Shown: piece after piece, positions 45,510 to 54,027 of the stretch
Layout: the number at the start of each line of letters is the position of its first letter
Numbering within the stretch: the first letter of the stretch is position 1
Assembly (NCBI GenBank): GCA_020161145.1
Contig: JAIUPQ010000001.1
Coordinates: 682,001-746,000 of the forward strand
DNA: 64,000 nt
Reading direction: 5' to 3'
DNA from: Pseudomonadota bacterium
Lineage (GTDB): Bacteria; Pseudomonadota; Gammaproteobacteria; Burkholderiales; Burkholderiaceae_C
The notes under the pieces: generated by a model
Database searches by the model: none
Seen by the model: the letters and a program-made list of their open reading frames with translations, nothing else
What the model was told of the DNA's origin: nothing
Program-made: the position numbers and the translations under genes

Positions 45510-46097
45510 ATGGACATGCTGTTGCGTCTGGCGGGCGGCATCGACCGCCTGAGCGAGTGGGTGGGCCGCAGTGTGGCCTGGCTGGTGCTGGTGGCGGTGC
45601 TGATTTCGGCCGGCAATGCCATCGTGCGCAAGGTGGCCAGCGTCAGCTCCAACGCCTACCTGGAGATCCAGTGGTATCTGTTCGCCGCCATCTTCCTGCT
45701 GGCCGCCGGCTACACGCTGCTGCGCCAGGAGCATGTGAAGGTGGATGTGCTGCTGTCACGCTGGAGCCGGCGCACGCAGATCAAGATCGAGATTTTTGGG
45801 CTGGTGTGTTTCCTGCTGCCGTTTTGCTATGAGGTCATCACCCTGGCCTGGCCGCTGGTGGTGCGGGCCTATGTCTCGGGCGAGATGTCGTCCAACGCCG
45901 GTGGCCTGATCCGCTGGCCGGTGTATGCGCTGGTGCCGGCGGGGTTCTCGCTGTTGGCGCTGCAGGGCCTGTCCGAAATCATCAAGCGCGTGGCCTTCCT
46001 CACGGGTGCCGGACCCGATCCGGCACGGCGTGGTGACAAAAGCGCCGAGGACGAACTGGCCGAGGCCATCCGCGCACAGGAAGGGGCCAAATCATGA
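45510..46097 (+). CDS. TRAP transporter small permease (DctQ type)
   Basis: The small membrane subunit of a TRAP uptake system, 195 residues with four helices (WLVLVAVLISAGNAIVRK, WYLFAAIFLLAAGYTLL, IFGLVCFLLPFCYEVITLA, YALVPAGFSLLALQGLSEII) and the typical EIQWYLF segment. SD GGAGGG at good spacing. Stop overlaps the large permease start (ATGA). The hydrophilic tail of about 30 residues is longer than usual. Confidence 0.9.
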   Translation: MDMLLRLAGGIDRLSEWVGRSVAWLVLVAVLISAGNAIVRKVASVSSNAYLEIQWYLFAAIFLLAAGYTLLRQEHVKVDVLLSRWSRRTQIKIEIFGLVCFLLPFCYEVITLAWPLVVRAYVSGEMSSNAGGLIRWPVYALVPAGFSLLALQGLSEIIKRVAFLTGAGPDPARRGDKSAEDELAEAIRAQEGAKS

Positions 46098-47812
46098 TGG
46101 AGTTCCTGCAAGCCAATATGGCCCCGGTCATGTTCGTGGGCCTGATCCTGTTTTTGCTGCTGGGTTTCTCGGTGGCGTTCTCACTGGCGGCCTGCGGCCT
46201 GCTGTTCGGCTTCATCGGGGTGGAGTTGGGGCTGCTGCCGGCCTCGCTGATGCAGGCACTGCCGCTGCGCATCTTCGGCATCATGCAAAACGAGACGCTG
46301 CTGGCCATCCCGTTCTTCACCTTCATGGGCCTGATCCTGGAGCGATCGGGCATGGCCGAAGACCTGCTCGACACCATTGGCCAGCTCTTTGGCCCGGTGC
46401 GTGGCGGCCTGGCCTTCGCGGTCATCTTCGTGGGCGCCATGCTGGCGGCCACCACCGGGGTGGTGGCGGCATCGGTCATCTCCATGGGCCTCATCTCGTT
46501 GCCCATCATGTTGCGCTACGGCTATGACCGGCGCTTGGCTTCAGGCGTGATTGCCGCATCCGGCACGCTGGCGCAAATCATCCCGCCTTCGCTGGTGCTC
46601 ATCATCATGGCCGACCAGTTGGGCCGCAGCGTGGGCGACATGTACAAGGGCGCCTTCCTGCCCGGTTTCGTGCTGACGGGGTTGTACGTGGGCTTCATCG
46701 TGCTGGTGGCGTTGTTCCGCCCGCAGTACGTGCCCGCACTGCCGCCCGAAGCGCGCACCATCCGTGAGGCCAACGGCAACAGCGGCATGCCTTCGCTGCT
46801 GGTGGTGTTTGTCCTCTCATTGGTGGCTGCGCTGGCCTATGCCCACTCGCGGCCCGAGGGCACGGCCAAGGACGAGCTCATCGTGGTCGCACTGTGCGTG
46901 GGCGTGGGCGTGGCCTTCGTGCTGGCCATGATCAACAGGGTTTTCAAGCTGGGCCTGTTGTCCAACCTGGCCGAGCGCGTGACCTTTGTGCTGATTCCGC
47001 CGCTGGCGCTGATTTTCCTCGTGCTGGGCACCATCTTCCTGGGTGTGGCCACGCCCACCGAGGGTGGCGCCATGGGCGCGGTGGGGGCGCTGGTGATGGC
47101 CATCGTGCGCCGGCGCCTGACGCTGCCGCTGATGAAGCAGGCCATGGACACGACGATGAAGCTCTCGTGCTTCGTGGTCTTCATCCTGATCGGCTCGACG
47201 GTGTTCAGCCTGGCCTTCCAGGGTGTGGACGGCCCGCTGTGGGTGGAACACCTGCTGACCAGCCTGCCTGGCGGCCAGACGGGCTTTCTGATTGCGGTCA
47301 ACATCCTGATCTTCGTGCTCGCCTTCTTCCTCGACTTCTTCGAGCTGTCGTTCATCGTGGTGCCGCTGCTGGCGCCGGTGGCCGACAAGCTGGGGATCGA
47401 TCTGGTGTGGTTTGGCGTGCTGCTGGCGGTCAACATGCAGACCTCGTTCATGCACCCGCCGTTTGGCTTTGCGCTGTTCTATCTGCGCAGCGTGGCGCCC
47501 GCCGAGCGCTACAAGGACCGTGTGTCAGGCAAGGTGATCGAGCCGGTCAAGACCACCCAGATCTACTGGGGAGCCGTGCCCTTCGTCGTCATCCAGCTCA
47601 TCATGGTGGGCCTCATCATCGGCTTCCCGCAGCTGGTGGGGCATGAGCCGCCCGAGGATTTCCACATCGACGTGGACAAGGCCCTGGAGCAGATGGAGAT
47701 GCCGGTGACCCCGCCGATGGAGGGCTTCGACCTGCCGGCCTCGGAGGCGCCCCCGGCGGACGACGATCCGATGAAGGCCTTGCAGGAGGCCGCCAGCGCG
47801 GCGGCGCAGTAA
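46094..47812 (+). CDS. TRAP transporter large permease (DctM type)
   Basis: The 12-helix Na+-coupled permease of a TRAP system, 572 residues, longer than the typical 430 because of an extra cytoplasmic/linker region around 220-270 and an acidic C-terminal tail. Family strings: FFTFMGLILERSGMAEDLLDTIGQLFG, AATTGVVAASVISMGLISLP, GTLAQIIPPSLVLIIMAD and MHPPFGFALFYLRSVAP. The substrate may be an organic or mono-carboxylate type, unproven. No DctP binding-protein gene lies within the window. Confidence 0.92.
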   Translation: MMEFLQANMAPVMFVGLILFLLLGFSVAFSLAACGLLFGFIGVELGLLPASLMQALPLRIFGIMQNETLLAIPFFTFMGLILERSGMAEDLLDTIGQLFGPVRGGLAFAVIFVGAMLAATTGVVAASVISMGLISLPIMLRYGYDRRLASGVIAASGTLAQIIPPSLVLIIMADQLGRSVGDMYKGAFLPGFVLTGLYVGFIVLVALFRPQYVPALPPEARTIREANGNSGMPSLLVVFVLSLVAALAYAHSRPEGTAKDELIVVALCVGVGVAFVLAMINRVFKLGLLSNLAERVTFVLIPPLALIFLVLGTIFLGVATPTEGGAMGAVGALVMAIVRRRLTLPLMKQAMDTTMKLSCFVVFILIGSTVFSLAFQGVDGPLWVEHLLTSLPGGQTGFLIAVNILIFVLAFFLDFFELSFIVVPLLAPVADKLGIDLVWFGVLLAVNMQTSFMHPPFGFALFYLRSVAPAERYKDRVSGKVIEPVKTTQIYWGAVPFVVIQLIMVGLIIGFPQLVGHEPPEDFHIDVDKALEQMEMPVTPPMEGFDLPASEAPPADDDPMKALQEAASAAAQ

Positions 47813-47819
47813 GGCAAAA

Positions 47820-47848
47820 AAGAAGGCGCCCTGCGGGGCGCCTTCTGC
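47820..47848. terminator. Hairpin terminator between convergent genes
   Basis: AGAAGGCGCCC and GGGCGCCTTCT form an 11-base perfect stem around a TGCG loop, between the convergent TRAP permease and PotF-like genes. A run of A precedes it (GGCAAAAAAG), which reads as U on the minus strand, so it is a good intrinsic terminator for the leftward gene and acceptable for the rightward one. Confidence 0.85.
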
Positions 47849-47868
47849 TTGGGGTCTACGCTCTCTGT

Positions 47869-49092
47869 TCAGCGGCCCGCCTTGAAGCGCTGGAAGATGC
47901 GCGTCTGCACGCGGCGGATGTCTTGCGGCACGGCGTCCGGCGCGGTCATCTTGGCCAGGTCGGGGGCGCTGAGGAAGACCGTCGGGTTCTCGGCCACCTC
48001 TTTGTCCACGAAGGGCAGTGAGGCCTTGTTCGGGTTGGCGTAGAACACCTGGTTGGTCAGGCCGGCCGCCACCTGCGGGCGCAGGATGTAGTTGATGAAC
48101 TGGTGCGCATTGCCCGGGTGCTCGGCATCGGCCGGAATGGCCATCGAGTCGAAGAACAGCGTGCCGCCGGTGGGAGGGATCAGCGCCTCGACGTTGACCT
48201 TGGAGCCACTCTTGTGCGCGCGGGCGCGGGCGATGTTGATATCACCCGAATACCCCATGACCGCGCACAGCGAGCCTGCCGCCAACTCCTCGATATAGCC
48301 CGAAGATGAGAACCGCGTCACCGACGGGCGGGTCTTCATCAGAATCTCTTCGGCCGCCTTGTAGTCGGCGGGGTTCTTGCTGTAGCCATCCTTGCCGGCG
48401 TAAATCATCACCACCGGCAACACCTCGGAGGCCGAGTCCAGCATGCTCACGCCGCAGTTCTTGAGCTTGCTGGCGTACTCGGGCTTGAACAGCAGATCCC
48501 AGGCGTTTGCCGGCATGGGCATGTCGCCCAGCGCGGCCTTGACCTTGTCCACGTTGATGCCCACGGTGTTGTAGCCCCACATCCAGTCCACCAGGTACTG
48601 GTTGCCCGGGTCAACCTTGGCCATCTGCTCCAGCAGCGCCGGATCCAGGTTGTTCCAGTTGGTCAGCGCGGCCCGATCCAGCTTCTGCAGCAAGCCGGCC
48701 TCGATCTGCTGCTTGGCGAAGTGGGCGCCCGGCACCACGATGTCGTAGCCCGTTTTGCCGGCCACCAGCTTGGCATGCAGGATTTCGTTGTTGTCGAAAT
48801 TGTCGTAGCGCACCTTGATGCCGGTTTCTTTTTCGAAATTGGCAATCGTGTCGGGCGCGATGTAGTCCGACCAGTTGTAGATGTTGAGCACCTTGGCCTC
48901 GCTGGCCCAGGCCGGGTTGACCGGGGCTGCGGTCGCCACGGCCGATGCCGGCGCCGCAGCCGGCGCGGACGCGGCGGCATCGGTTGCGGCGGGCTTGTCG
49001 CTGGGCGAGCAGGCGGCCAGAAGCCCCAGGCCCAGCAGGCCGATGGCCGTTGCCAGTGCCGAGCGGCGGGCTGGCCCGTTCAGTGAGGTCAT
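47869..49092 (-). CDS. PotF/PotD-like polyamine-binding lipoprotein
   Basis: Periplasmic solute-binding protein of 407 residues, similar to putrescine/spermidine-binding PotF/PotD. A type II signal peptide ends LGLLAAC, followed by an Ala/Pro-rich linker to about residue 70. Then come VLNIYNWSDYIAPDTIANFEKETG, GYDIVVPGAHFAKQQIEAG, VDWMWGYNTVGIN and GTLFFDSMAIPADAEHPGNAHQFINY. GAGGAG upstream supports ATG 49092. No ATPase or permease genes are adjacent; an orphan binding protein. Confidence 0.9.
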   Translation of the reverse strand: MTSLNGPARRSALATAIGLLGLGLLAACSPSDKPAATDAAASAPAAAPASAVATAAPVNPAWASEAKVLNIYNWSDYIAPDTIANFEKETGIKVRYDNFDNNEILHAKLVAGKTGYDIVVPGAHFAKQQIEAGLLQKLDRAALTNWNNLDPALLEQMAKVDPGNQYLVDWMWGYNTVGINVDKVKAALGDMPMPANAWDLLFKPEYASKLKNCGVSMLDSASEVLPVVMIYAGKDGYSKNPADYKAAEEILMKTRPSVTRFSSSGYIEELAAGSLCAVMGYSGDINIARARAHKSGSKVNVEALIPPTGGTLFFDSMAIPADAEHPGNAHQFINYILRPQVAAGLTNQVFYANPNKASLPFVDKEVAENPTVFLSAPDLAKMTAPDAVPQDIRRVQTRIFQRFKAGR

Positions 49093-49281
49093 CGCGGTAA
49101 CTCCTCGAATCCAGTGCAGCAGTGGCTGCGGGTCATCACACAAAGCCGGGGCAGGGCGTGCACATGCCACGGGCGGGGCGCTCCATTGTGGCGGACATGC
49201 CGCACCCAGCGGGGAAACACGTATCTGATTGTCATGACGCACGGACCAACATGTTTCAATATGTGATTTCAGGGCGGTTTG

Positions 49282-50400
49282 ATGAAGCATCTTTCGTTTG
49301 CGGTGCCGGTGACCGGCTACCGCCTGGTGGGCGTGCGCATGGTCGCTGCGCTATGTGGCGCGGTGGCATTGGGCGCGGCCCAGGCCCAGGCCCAGGGTTG
49401 CGGCCCGCTGGCCGCCTTCAGTCCGGCGGCGTTGCCAGAAGCCACGGCGCAGGGGCTGTATCTGCGCGAGCAGTACGTGGATGCCGACATCGGGCGCGTC
49501 ACGCCGCAGTTTTCCGCGCGCATGCCGCGCTGCATCTCGGTCGTGGGGGCCAGCGGCACGGTGTACAGCGGCTGCCAGTACAGCTCCAGCAAACGGCAGG
49601 CCTACGAGCAGGCCCACCCCGACCAGGCACTCAAGCTCGACATGGACATCTACCGCCCGCCCGGCTGGAACGTGGGGGAGCCCCGGCCCGCCGTGCTGTG
49701 GTTGCACGGCGGTGAGTTCGAGCGCAACGGCCGCAACAGTGCCGACTCGCCCAAACGGGGGCGCGACTTCGCCAAGGCCGGCTACATCACGGCGGTGCCC
49801 AACTACCGGCTGACACCCTACAACGACGATTTGCCCGACGGTTCCTACTCGCCCGACGCCGTGCGTCAGCAAGCGGTCTTCGAGGCCGCCGAAGACGTGC
49901 GCAACGCACTGCGTTTTTTGCGCGCCAACGCCGCCACATACAACATCGACCCGACGCGCATTGCGGTGGTGGGTGACCGGGCCGGCGGCGCGCTGGCACT
50001 GATCAACGCCGTCAAGGCCGACAACGAGGCCGCGTCCAACGACGATGGCGGCGACTACCCAGGCATCTGCGCACGGGCTGACGTGGCGTTCTCGACCGGG
50101 GCCACGCTGTACGACCGGGGCCAGACGCTGGCCCCCGAGTTGTTCGACGCCGACGACACCCCGGTGCAGCTCTACCACGCCCTGACCGACCCGCACACCG
50201 GCGCGACCTGGGATGGCGAAGTGGCCGCCACCTGCAGCGCCATGCAGGCCGCAGGTGAGGTCTGCGAGCGGGTGCAGCACAAGCGCAACACCCATTCGGT
50301 GCTGCTCAACCTCAGCGGGCCTTATGCAGACGACATGCGGCCTTTCCTCTGGCGCTATCTGCGGCTGGCCGAACTGGCGCCCTACGCCGACACGCCCTGA
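49282..50400 (+). CDS. Exported alpha/beta-hydrolase-like protein lacking Ser nucleophile
   Basis: A 372-residue protein of the esterase/HSL-like (BD-FAE or fold-3) type with an N-terminal signal sequence (MVAALCGAVALGAAQAQAQ after a 19-residue extension; a start at 49339 is possible). The oxyanion HGGEF motif and the DVRNALRFLRANAATYNIDPTRI helix are normal. The nucleophile elbow reads GDRAGG, with Arg233 where Ser is expected. It is probably not a classical esterase. Divergent from the PotF-like gene across 189 bases; 56 bases ahead of fmdB. Confidence 0.8.
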   Translation: MKHLSFAVPVTGYRLVGVRMVAALCGAVALGAAQAQAQGCGPLAAFSPAALPEATAQGLYLREQYVDADIGRVTPQFSARMPRCISVVGASGTVYSGCQYSSSKRQAYEQAHPDQALKLDMDIYRPPGWNVGEPRPAVLWLHGGEFERNGRNSADSPKRGRDFAKAGYITAVPNYRLTPYNDDLPDGSYSPDAVRQQAVFEAAEDVRNALRFLRANAATYNIDPTRIAVVGDRAGGALALINAVKADNEAASNDDGGDYPGICARADVAFSTGATLYDRGQTLAPELFDADDTPVQLYHALTDPHTGATWDGEVAATCSAMQAAGEVCERVQHKRNTHSVLLNLSGPYADDMRPFLWRYLRLAELAPYADTP

Positions 50401-50456
50401 CTGCACCTGGCGGGGCGCTTGGGTAGAATGGCAGGTTTGGATTTCTCTGGCCCGCC

Positions 50457-50786
50457 ATGCCCATTTACGCCTACCGCTGCAGCGCCTGCGGCTATGCCAA
50501 GGACGTGTTGCAGAAAATTGCCGATGCGCCGCTGACCGTCTGCCCGCAGTGCGGGGCAGATGCGTTCGCCAAGCAGGTGACGGCGGCGGGCTTTCAGCTC
50601 AAGGGCTCGGGCTGGTACGTGACCGACTTCCGCGGCGGCAACAGCGCTGGCGCCAAGCCGGCCGACAAATCAGAAGGCAATTCCGAGGGCAAGCCCGCCG
50701 AGGCCCCGGCCCCGGCGCCCGCAGCGACACCTGCATCGCCTCCTGCTGCGTCCGGCGGGAGTGGCGGCGGCAGCGCTGCCAGCTGA
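50457..50786 (+). CDS. FmdB-type zinc-ribbon protein
   Basis: A small regulatory-like protein of 109 residues. The N-terminal zinc ribbon MPIYAYRCSACGYAKDV ... TVCPQCG holds two CxxC pairs, the FmdB/CxxC_CxxC_SSSS family pattern. GGFQLKGSGWYVTDFR follows. The rest is a Pro/Ala/Gly/Ser-rich disordered tail. The gene order fmdB - DUF502 - aspS is widely kept in betaproteobacteria. Function is not known. Confidence 0.9.
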   Translation: MPIYAYRCSACGYAKDVLQKIADAPLTVCPQCGADAFAKQVTAAGFQLKGSGWYVTDFRGGNSAGAKPADKSEGNSEGKPAEAPAPAPAATPASPPAASGGSGGGSAAS

Positions 50787-50793
50787 GGTCATC

Positions 50794-51465
50794 GTGGGCG
50801 GACTCAAGCGCTACCTGCTCGCCGGCCTGCTGGCCTGGCTGCCGCTGACCATCACCGTCTGGGTGCTGGTCTGGCTGACCGGCATCCTGGACGGCATCTT
50901 CGCCGTCATCCTGCGGGTGGCCCAGGCCCTGCTGCCGGCCGTGGCCGCCGATGCGCTGGGGCAGTTGCGTGAGGTGCCCGGCATCGGCGTGCTGGTGATG
51001 CTGACGGTGGTGCTGCTGACCGGCGTGGCGGTGACCAACATCTTTGGTCAATGGGTGGCCGGCCGGTGGGACGCGGCCATGGGGCGCATTCCCATTGTCA
51101 AGAACATCTACAACTCGGTCAAACAGGTGTCGGACACGCTTTTCTCCAGCAGCGGCAACGCGTTTCGCGAGGCCGTGCTGGTGCCTTATCCGCATGCCGA
51201 CTCCTGGACCATCGCCTTCGTCACCGGCAAACCCGGCGGCGAGGTGGCGGCGCACCTGGACGGCGAGCATGTCAGCCTTTACGTGCCCACCACGCCCAAC
51301 CCCACCTCGGGCTTTTTCCTGATGATGCCCAAGAGCGCCGTGCGGCCGCTGGGCATGAGTGTGGACCAGGCCCTCAAGTACATCATCTCCATGGGCGTCG
51401 TCGCGCCCGCGGCGCGTGCATCCCTGCCGCAGCCGCGGGAGGCCGACCCCAATCGGGTGGGTTGA
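50794..51465 (+). CDS. DUF502 membrane protein
   Basis: A 223-residue membrane protein with two helices near the N-terminus (YLLAGLLAWLPLTITVWVLVWL and GIGVLVMLTVVLLTGVAVTN) and a soluble C-terminal domain with IPIVKNIYNSVKQVSDTLFS, the DUF502 hallmark, and PTTPNPTSGFFLMMP. GTG 50794 is chosen because GAGG overlapping the fmdB stop gives good spacing and the N-terminus then matches the family. Function is not known. Confidence 0.87.
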   Translation: MGGLKRYLLAGLLAWLPLTITVWVLVWLTGILDGIFAVILRVAQALLPAVAADALGQLREVPGIGVLVMLTVVLLTGVAVTNIFGQWVAGRWDAAMGRIPIVKNIYNSVKQVSDTLFSSSGNAFREAVLVPYPHADSWTIAFVTGKPGGEVAAHLDGEHVSLYVPTTPNPTSGFFLMMPKSAVRPLGMSVDQALKYIISMGVVAPAARASLPQPREADPNRVG

Positions 51466-51558
51466 GCGCGCCGCTCCGGCGCCCTTGACCCGACCCCGCC
51501 TGTCGTCCGCGTGCCGCAGCCGGCGCGCCACCCTCTATTCGAATCTGGAGTGAATCCC

Positions 51559-53349
51559 ATGCGCACCACCTATTGCGGCCTCGTCAGCGAATCGCTGCTG
51601 GGCCAGACCGTGACCCTGATGGGCTGGGCCCATCGCCGCCGTGACCATGGCGGCATCATCTTCATCGACCTGCGCGACCGCGAAGGCCTGGTGCAGATCG
51701 TCTGCGACCCCGACCGCCCCGAGATGTTCGCCACCGCCGAAGGCGTGCGCGGCGAGTTCTGCCTGCAAGTCGTCGGCAAGGTGCGCCCGCGCCCGGCCGG
51801 CACCGAAAACGCCGGCCTGGTGTCGGGCAAGGTCGAGGTGCTGTGCCACGAGCTGACGGTGCTCAACCCCAGCGTCACGCCGCCGTTCCAGCTCGACGAC
51901 GAACACCTCTCCGAGACCGTGCGCCTGACGCACCGCGTGCTGGATCTGCGCCGCCCGCAGATGCAGAAGAACCTGATGCTGCGCTACCGCGTGGCCATGG
52001 CCGTGCGCCGCTACCTGGACGCCCAGGGCTTCATCGACATCGAGACGCCCATGCTCACCAAGAGCACGCCCGAAGGCGCGCGCGACTACCTGGTGCCCAG
52101 CCGCGTGCACGACGGCCAGTTCTTCGCGCTGCCGCAGTCGCCGCAGCTGTTCAAGCAGATGCTGATGGTGGCCGGGTTCGACCGCTACTACCAGATCACC
52201 AAGTGCTTTCGCGACGAAGACCTGCGCGCCGACCGCCAGCCCGAGTTCACGCAGATCGACATCGAGACCAGCTTCCTGGGCGAGGTCGAGATCCGCGCGA
52301 TGTTTGAGGCCATGATCCGCAGCGTCTTCAAGGAGACCATGGGCGTGGAACTGGGCGACTACCCGGTGATGCGCTATGCCGACACCATGCACCGCTATGG
52401 CTCGGACAAGCCCGACCTGCGCGTCAAGCTCGAGTTCACCGAGCTGACCGAGGTCATGCGGGACGTGGACTTCAAGGTCTTCAGCGGCCCGGCCACCACA
52501 CCGGGTGGCCGCGTCGTCGCCTTGCGCGTGCCGGGCGGTGCCAAGATGAGCCGCAGCGAGATCGACGGCTACACCGAGTTCGTCAAGATCTACGGTGCCA
52601 AAGGCCTGGCCTGGATCAAGGTCGGTGCGCTGGCCGATGGCCGCGACGGCCTGCAATCGCCCATCGTCAAAAACCTGCACGACGCCGCCATCGCCGAGAT
52701 CCTCAAGCGCACCGGCGCGCAGAACGGCGACATCCTCTTCTTCGGTGCCGACAAGGCCAAGGTCGTCAACGACGCCATCGGCGCGCTGCGGCTCAAGATC
52801 GGCCACAGCGACTTCGCCAAAGAGACCGGCCTCTTTGAAGACCGCTGGGCGCCGCTGTGGGTGGTGGACTTCCCCATGTTCGAGCGCGACGACGAGGCCG
52901 GCCGCTGGAACGCCGTGCACCACCCCTTCACCGCGCCCAAGGACGGCGACGAGGACTTCATGACCACCGACCCTGGCCGCTGCGTGGCCAAGGCCTACGA
53001 CATGGTGCTCAACGGCTGGGAGTTGGGCGGCGGCTCGGTGCGTATCCACCGCGCCGACGTGCAGGCCAAGGTCTTCGAGGCGCTGAACATCACGCCCGAG
53101 GAGCAGCGCGTCAAGTTCGGCTTCCTGCTGGATGCCTTGCAGTACGGCGCTCCCCCGCACGGCGGCCTGGCCTTCGGCCTGGACCGGTTGGTGACGCTGA
53201 TGACCAAAGCCGAGTCCATTCGCGACGTCATCGCCTTCCCCAAAACCCAGCGCGCCCAGTGCCTGCTGACCGGTGCGCCCAGCATGGTGGACGAAAAGCA
53301 GTTGCGTGAGCTGCACATCCGGCTGCGCAACGCCCAACCAGCGGGTTGA
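51559..53349 (+). CDS. aspS: Aspartyl-tRNA synthetase
   Basis: Class IIb synthetase of 596 residues, bacterial type with the GAD insertion domain. N-terminal OB-fold anticodon domain ([26 protein letters not shown]), motif 1-2 region ([43 protein letters not shown]) and motif 3 ([14 protein letters not shown]). The sequence alone does not tell whether it is discriminating or also charges tRNA-Asn. Start ATG 51559 has TGGAG upstream. Confidence 0.97.
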   Translation: MRTTYCGLVSESLLGQTVTLMGWAHRRRDHGGIIFIDLRDREGLVQIVCDPDRPEMFATAEGVRGEFCLQVVGKVRPRPAGTENAGLVSGKVEVLCHELTVLNPSVTPPFQLDDEHLSETVRLTHRVLDLRRPQMQKNLMLRYRVAMAVRRYLDAQGFIDIETPMLTKSTPEGARDYLVPSRVHDGQFFALPQSPQLFKQMLMVAGFDRYYQITKCFRDEDLRADRQPEFTQIDIETSFLGEVEIRAMFEAMIRSVFKETMGVELGDYPVMRYADTMHRYGSDKPDLRVKLEFTELTEVMRDVDFKVFSGPATTPGGRVVALRVPGGAKMSRSEIDGYTEFVKIYGAKGLAWIKVGALADGRDGLQSPIVKNLHDAAIAEILKRTGAQNGDILFFGADKAKVVNDAIGALRLKIGHSDFAKETGLFEDRWAPLWVVDFPMFERDDEAGRWNAVHHPFTAPKDGDEDFMTTDPGRCVAKAYDMVLNGWELGGGSVRIHRADVQAKVFEALNITPEEQRVKFGFLLDALQYGAPPHGGLAFGLDRLVTLMTKAESIRDVIAFPKTQRAQCLLTGAPSMVDEKQLRELHIRLRNAQPAG

Positions 53350-53366
53350 GGCCCGGGCGTGCGTGG

Positions 53367-53382
53367 TATAACATTCGTTATA
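53367..53382. promoter_or_regulatory. Operator-like palindrome of TA module
   Basis: TATAAC-ATTC-GTTATA is a perfect 16-base inverted repeat, 20 bases upstream of the antitoxin ATG, and its right arm continues as the 8-base palindrome GTTATAAC. It is AT-rich in GC-rich surroundings and contains a -10-like TATAAC. An AbrB-fold antitoxin binding here to repress its own operon is inferred from family behaviour. Confidence 0.7.
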
Positions 53383-53402
53383 ACAACTTAGCGGAGTCCG
53401 CC

Positions 53403-53627
53403 ATGCACGCCCTCAAACTCACCCAGATCGGCAATTCGGTTGGCGTCATCCTGCCCAAGGAGGTGCTGGCGCGCCTGAAACTGGAGCGAGGCGACACCGT
53501 CTACGTCAGCGAGACGCCCGACGGCGTGGCGCTGAGTGCGTATGAGCCGGGCTTCGATGAGCAGGTGGAGCTGGGTCGCACCTTCATGCGCGAGTACCGC
53601 GACACCTTCCGCGCGTTGGCCAAATGA
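53403..53627 (+). CDS. AbrB/MazE-family antitoxin
   Basis: A 74-residue SpoVT/AbrB swapped-hairpin DNA-binding protein (LTQIGNSVGVILPKEVLARLKLERGDTVYV), with a C-terminal tail (EQVELGRTFMREYRDTFRALAK) that would bind the toxin. GGAG precedes the ATG. It overlaps doc by ATGA, the usual antitoxin-first order. Doc is most often paired with Phd; an AbrB-fold partner is a known alternative. Confidence 0.9.
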   Translation: MHALKLTQIGNSVGVILPKEVLARLKLERGDTVYVSETPDGVALSAYEPGFDEQVELGRTFMREYRDTFRALAK

Positions 53628-54022
53628 CGACGGCCAACAGCAGTTGGCGCTGGGTAGACCAACGGCTGCTGAGCCTGCTTCATGACGAAAGCCTGGCTGA
53701 ACACGGCGGTGCGGCAGGCCTGCGTGACGCCGGGCTGTTGGAGTCGGCTCTGGCCCGGCCGCGCCAGCTCGCCGCTTATGGCAGCCCCGACCTGGCGGCT
53801 CTCGCCGCCAGCTACGCCTACGGTCTGATCAAGAACCACGCTTTCGTCGATGGCAACAAGCGAGCAGCTTTCCTCAGCGTCGGTCTGTTCCTCGGCCTCA
53901 ACGGTCATCGTCTGAGCGTCAGCCAAGCCGACGCCACCGTGGCCATGCTGGCCCTGGCCAGCAGCGAGTGGGATGAGCCTACTTTTGCCGCCTGGCTGCG
54001 CACCCACACCCATCCCCGTTGA
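53624..54022 (+). CDS. doc: Doc-type Fic-fold toxin
   Basis: A 132-residue Fic-fold toxin. The Doc active site is HAFVDGNKR, His72 onward. Doc phosphorylates elongation factor Tu and halts translation until neutralised. No inhibitory Fic helix is seen, as expected for Doc, so inhibition must come from the coupled antitoxin. The pair sits between housekeeping genes aspS and aroG, consistent with insertion of a mobile module. Confidence 0.9.
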   Translation: MTTANSSWRWVDQRLLSLLHDESLAEHGGAAGLRDAGLLESALARPRQLAAYGSPDLAALAASYAYGLIKNHAFVDGNKRAAFLSVGLFLGLNGHRLSVSQADATVAMLALASSEWDEPTFAAWLRTHTHPR

Positions 54023-54027
54023 ATCTC

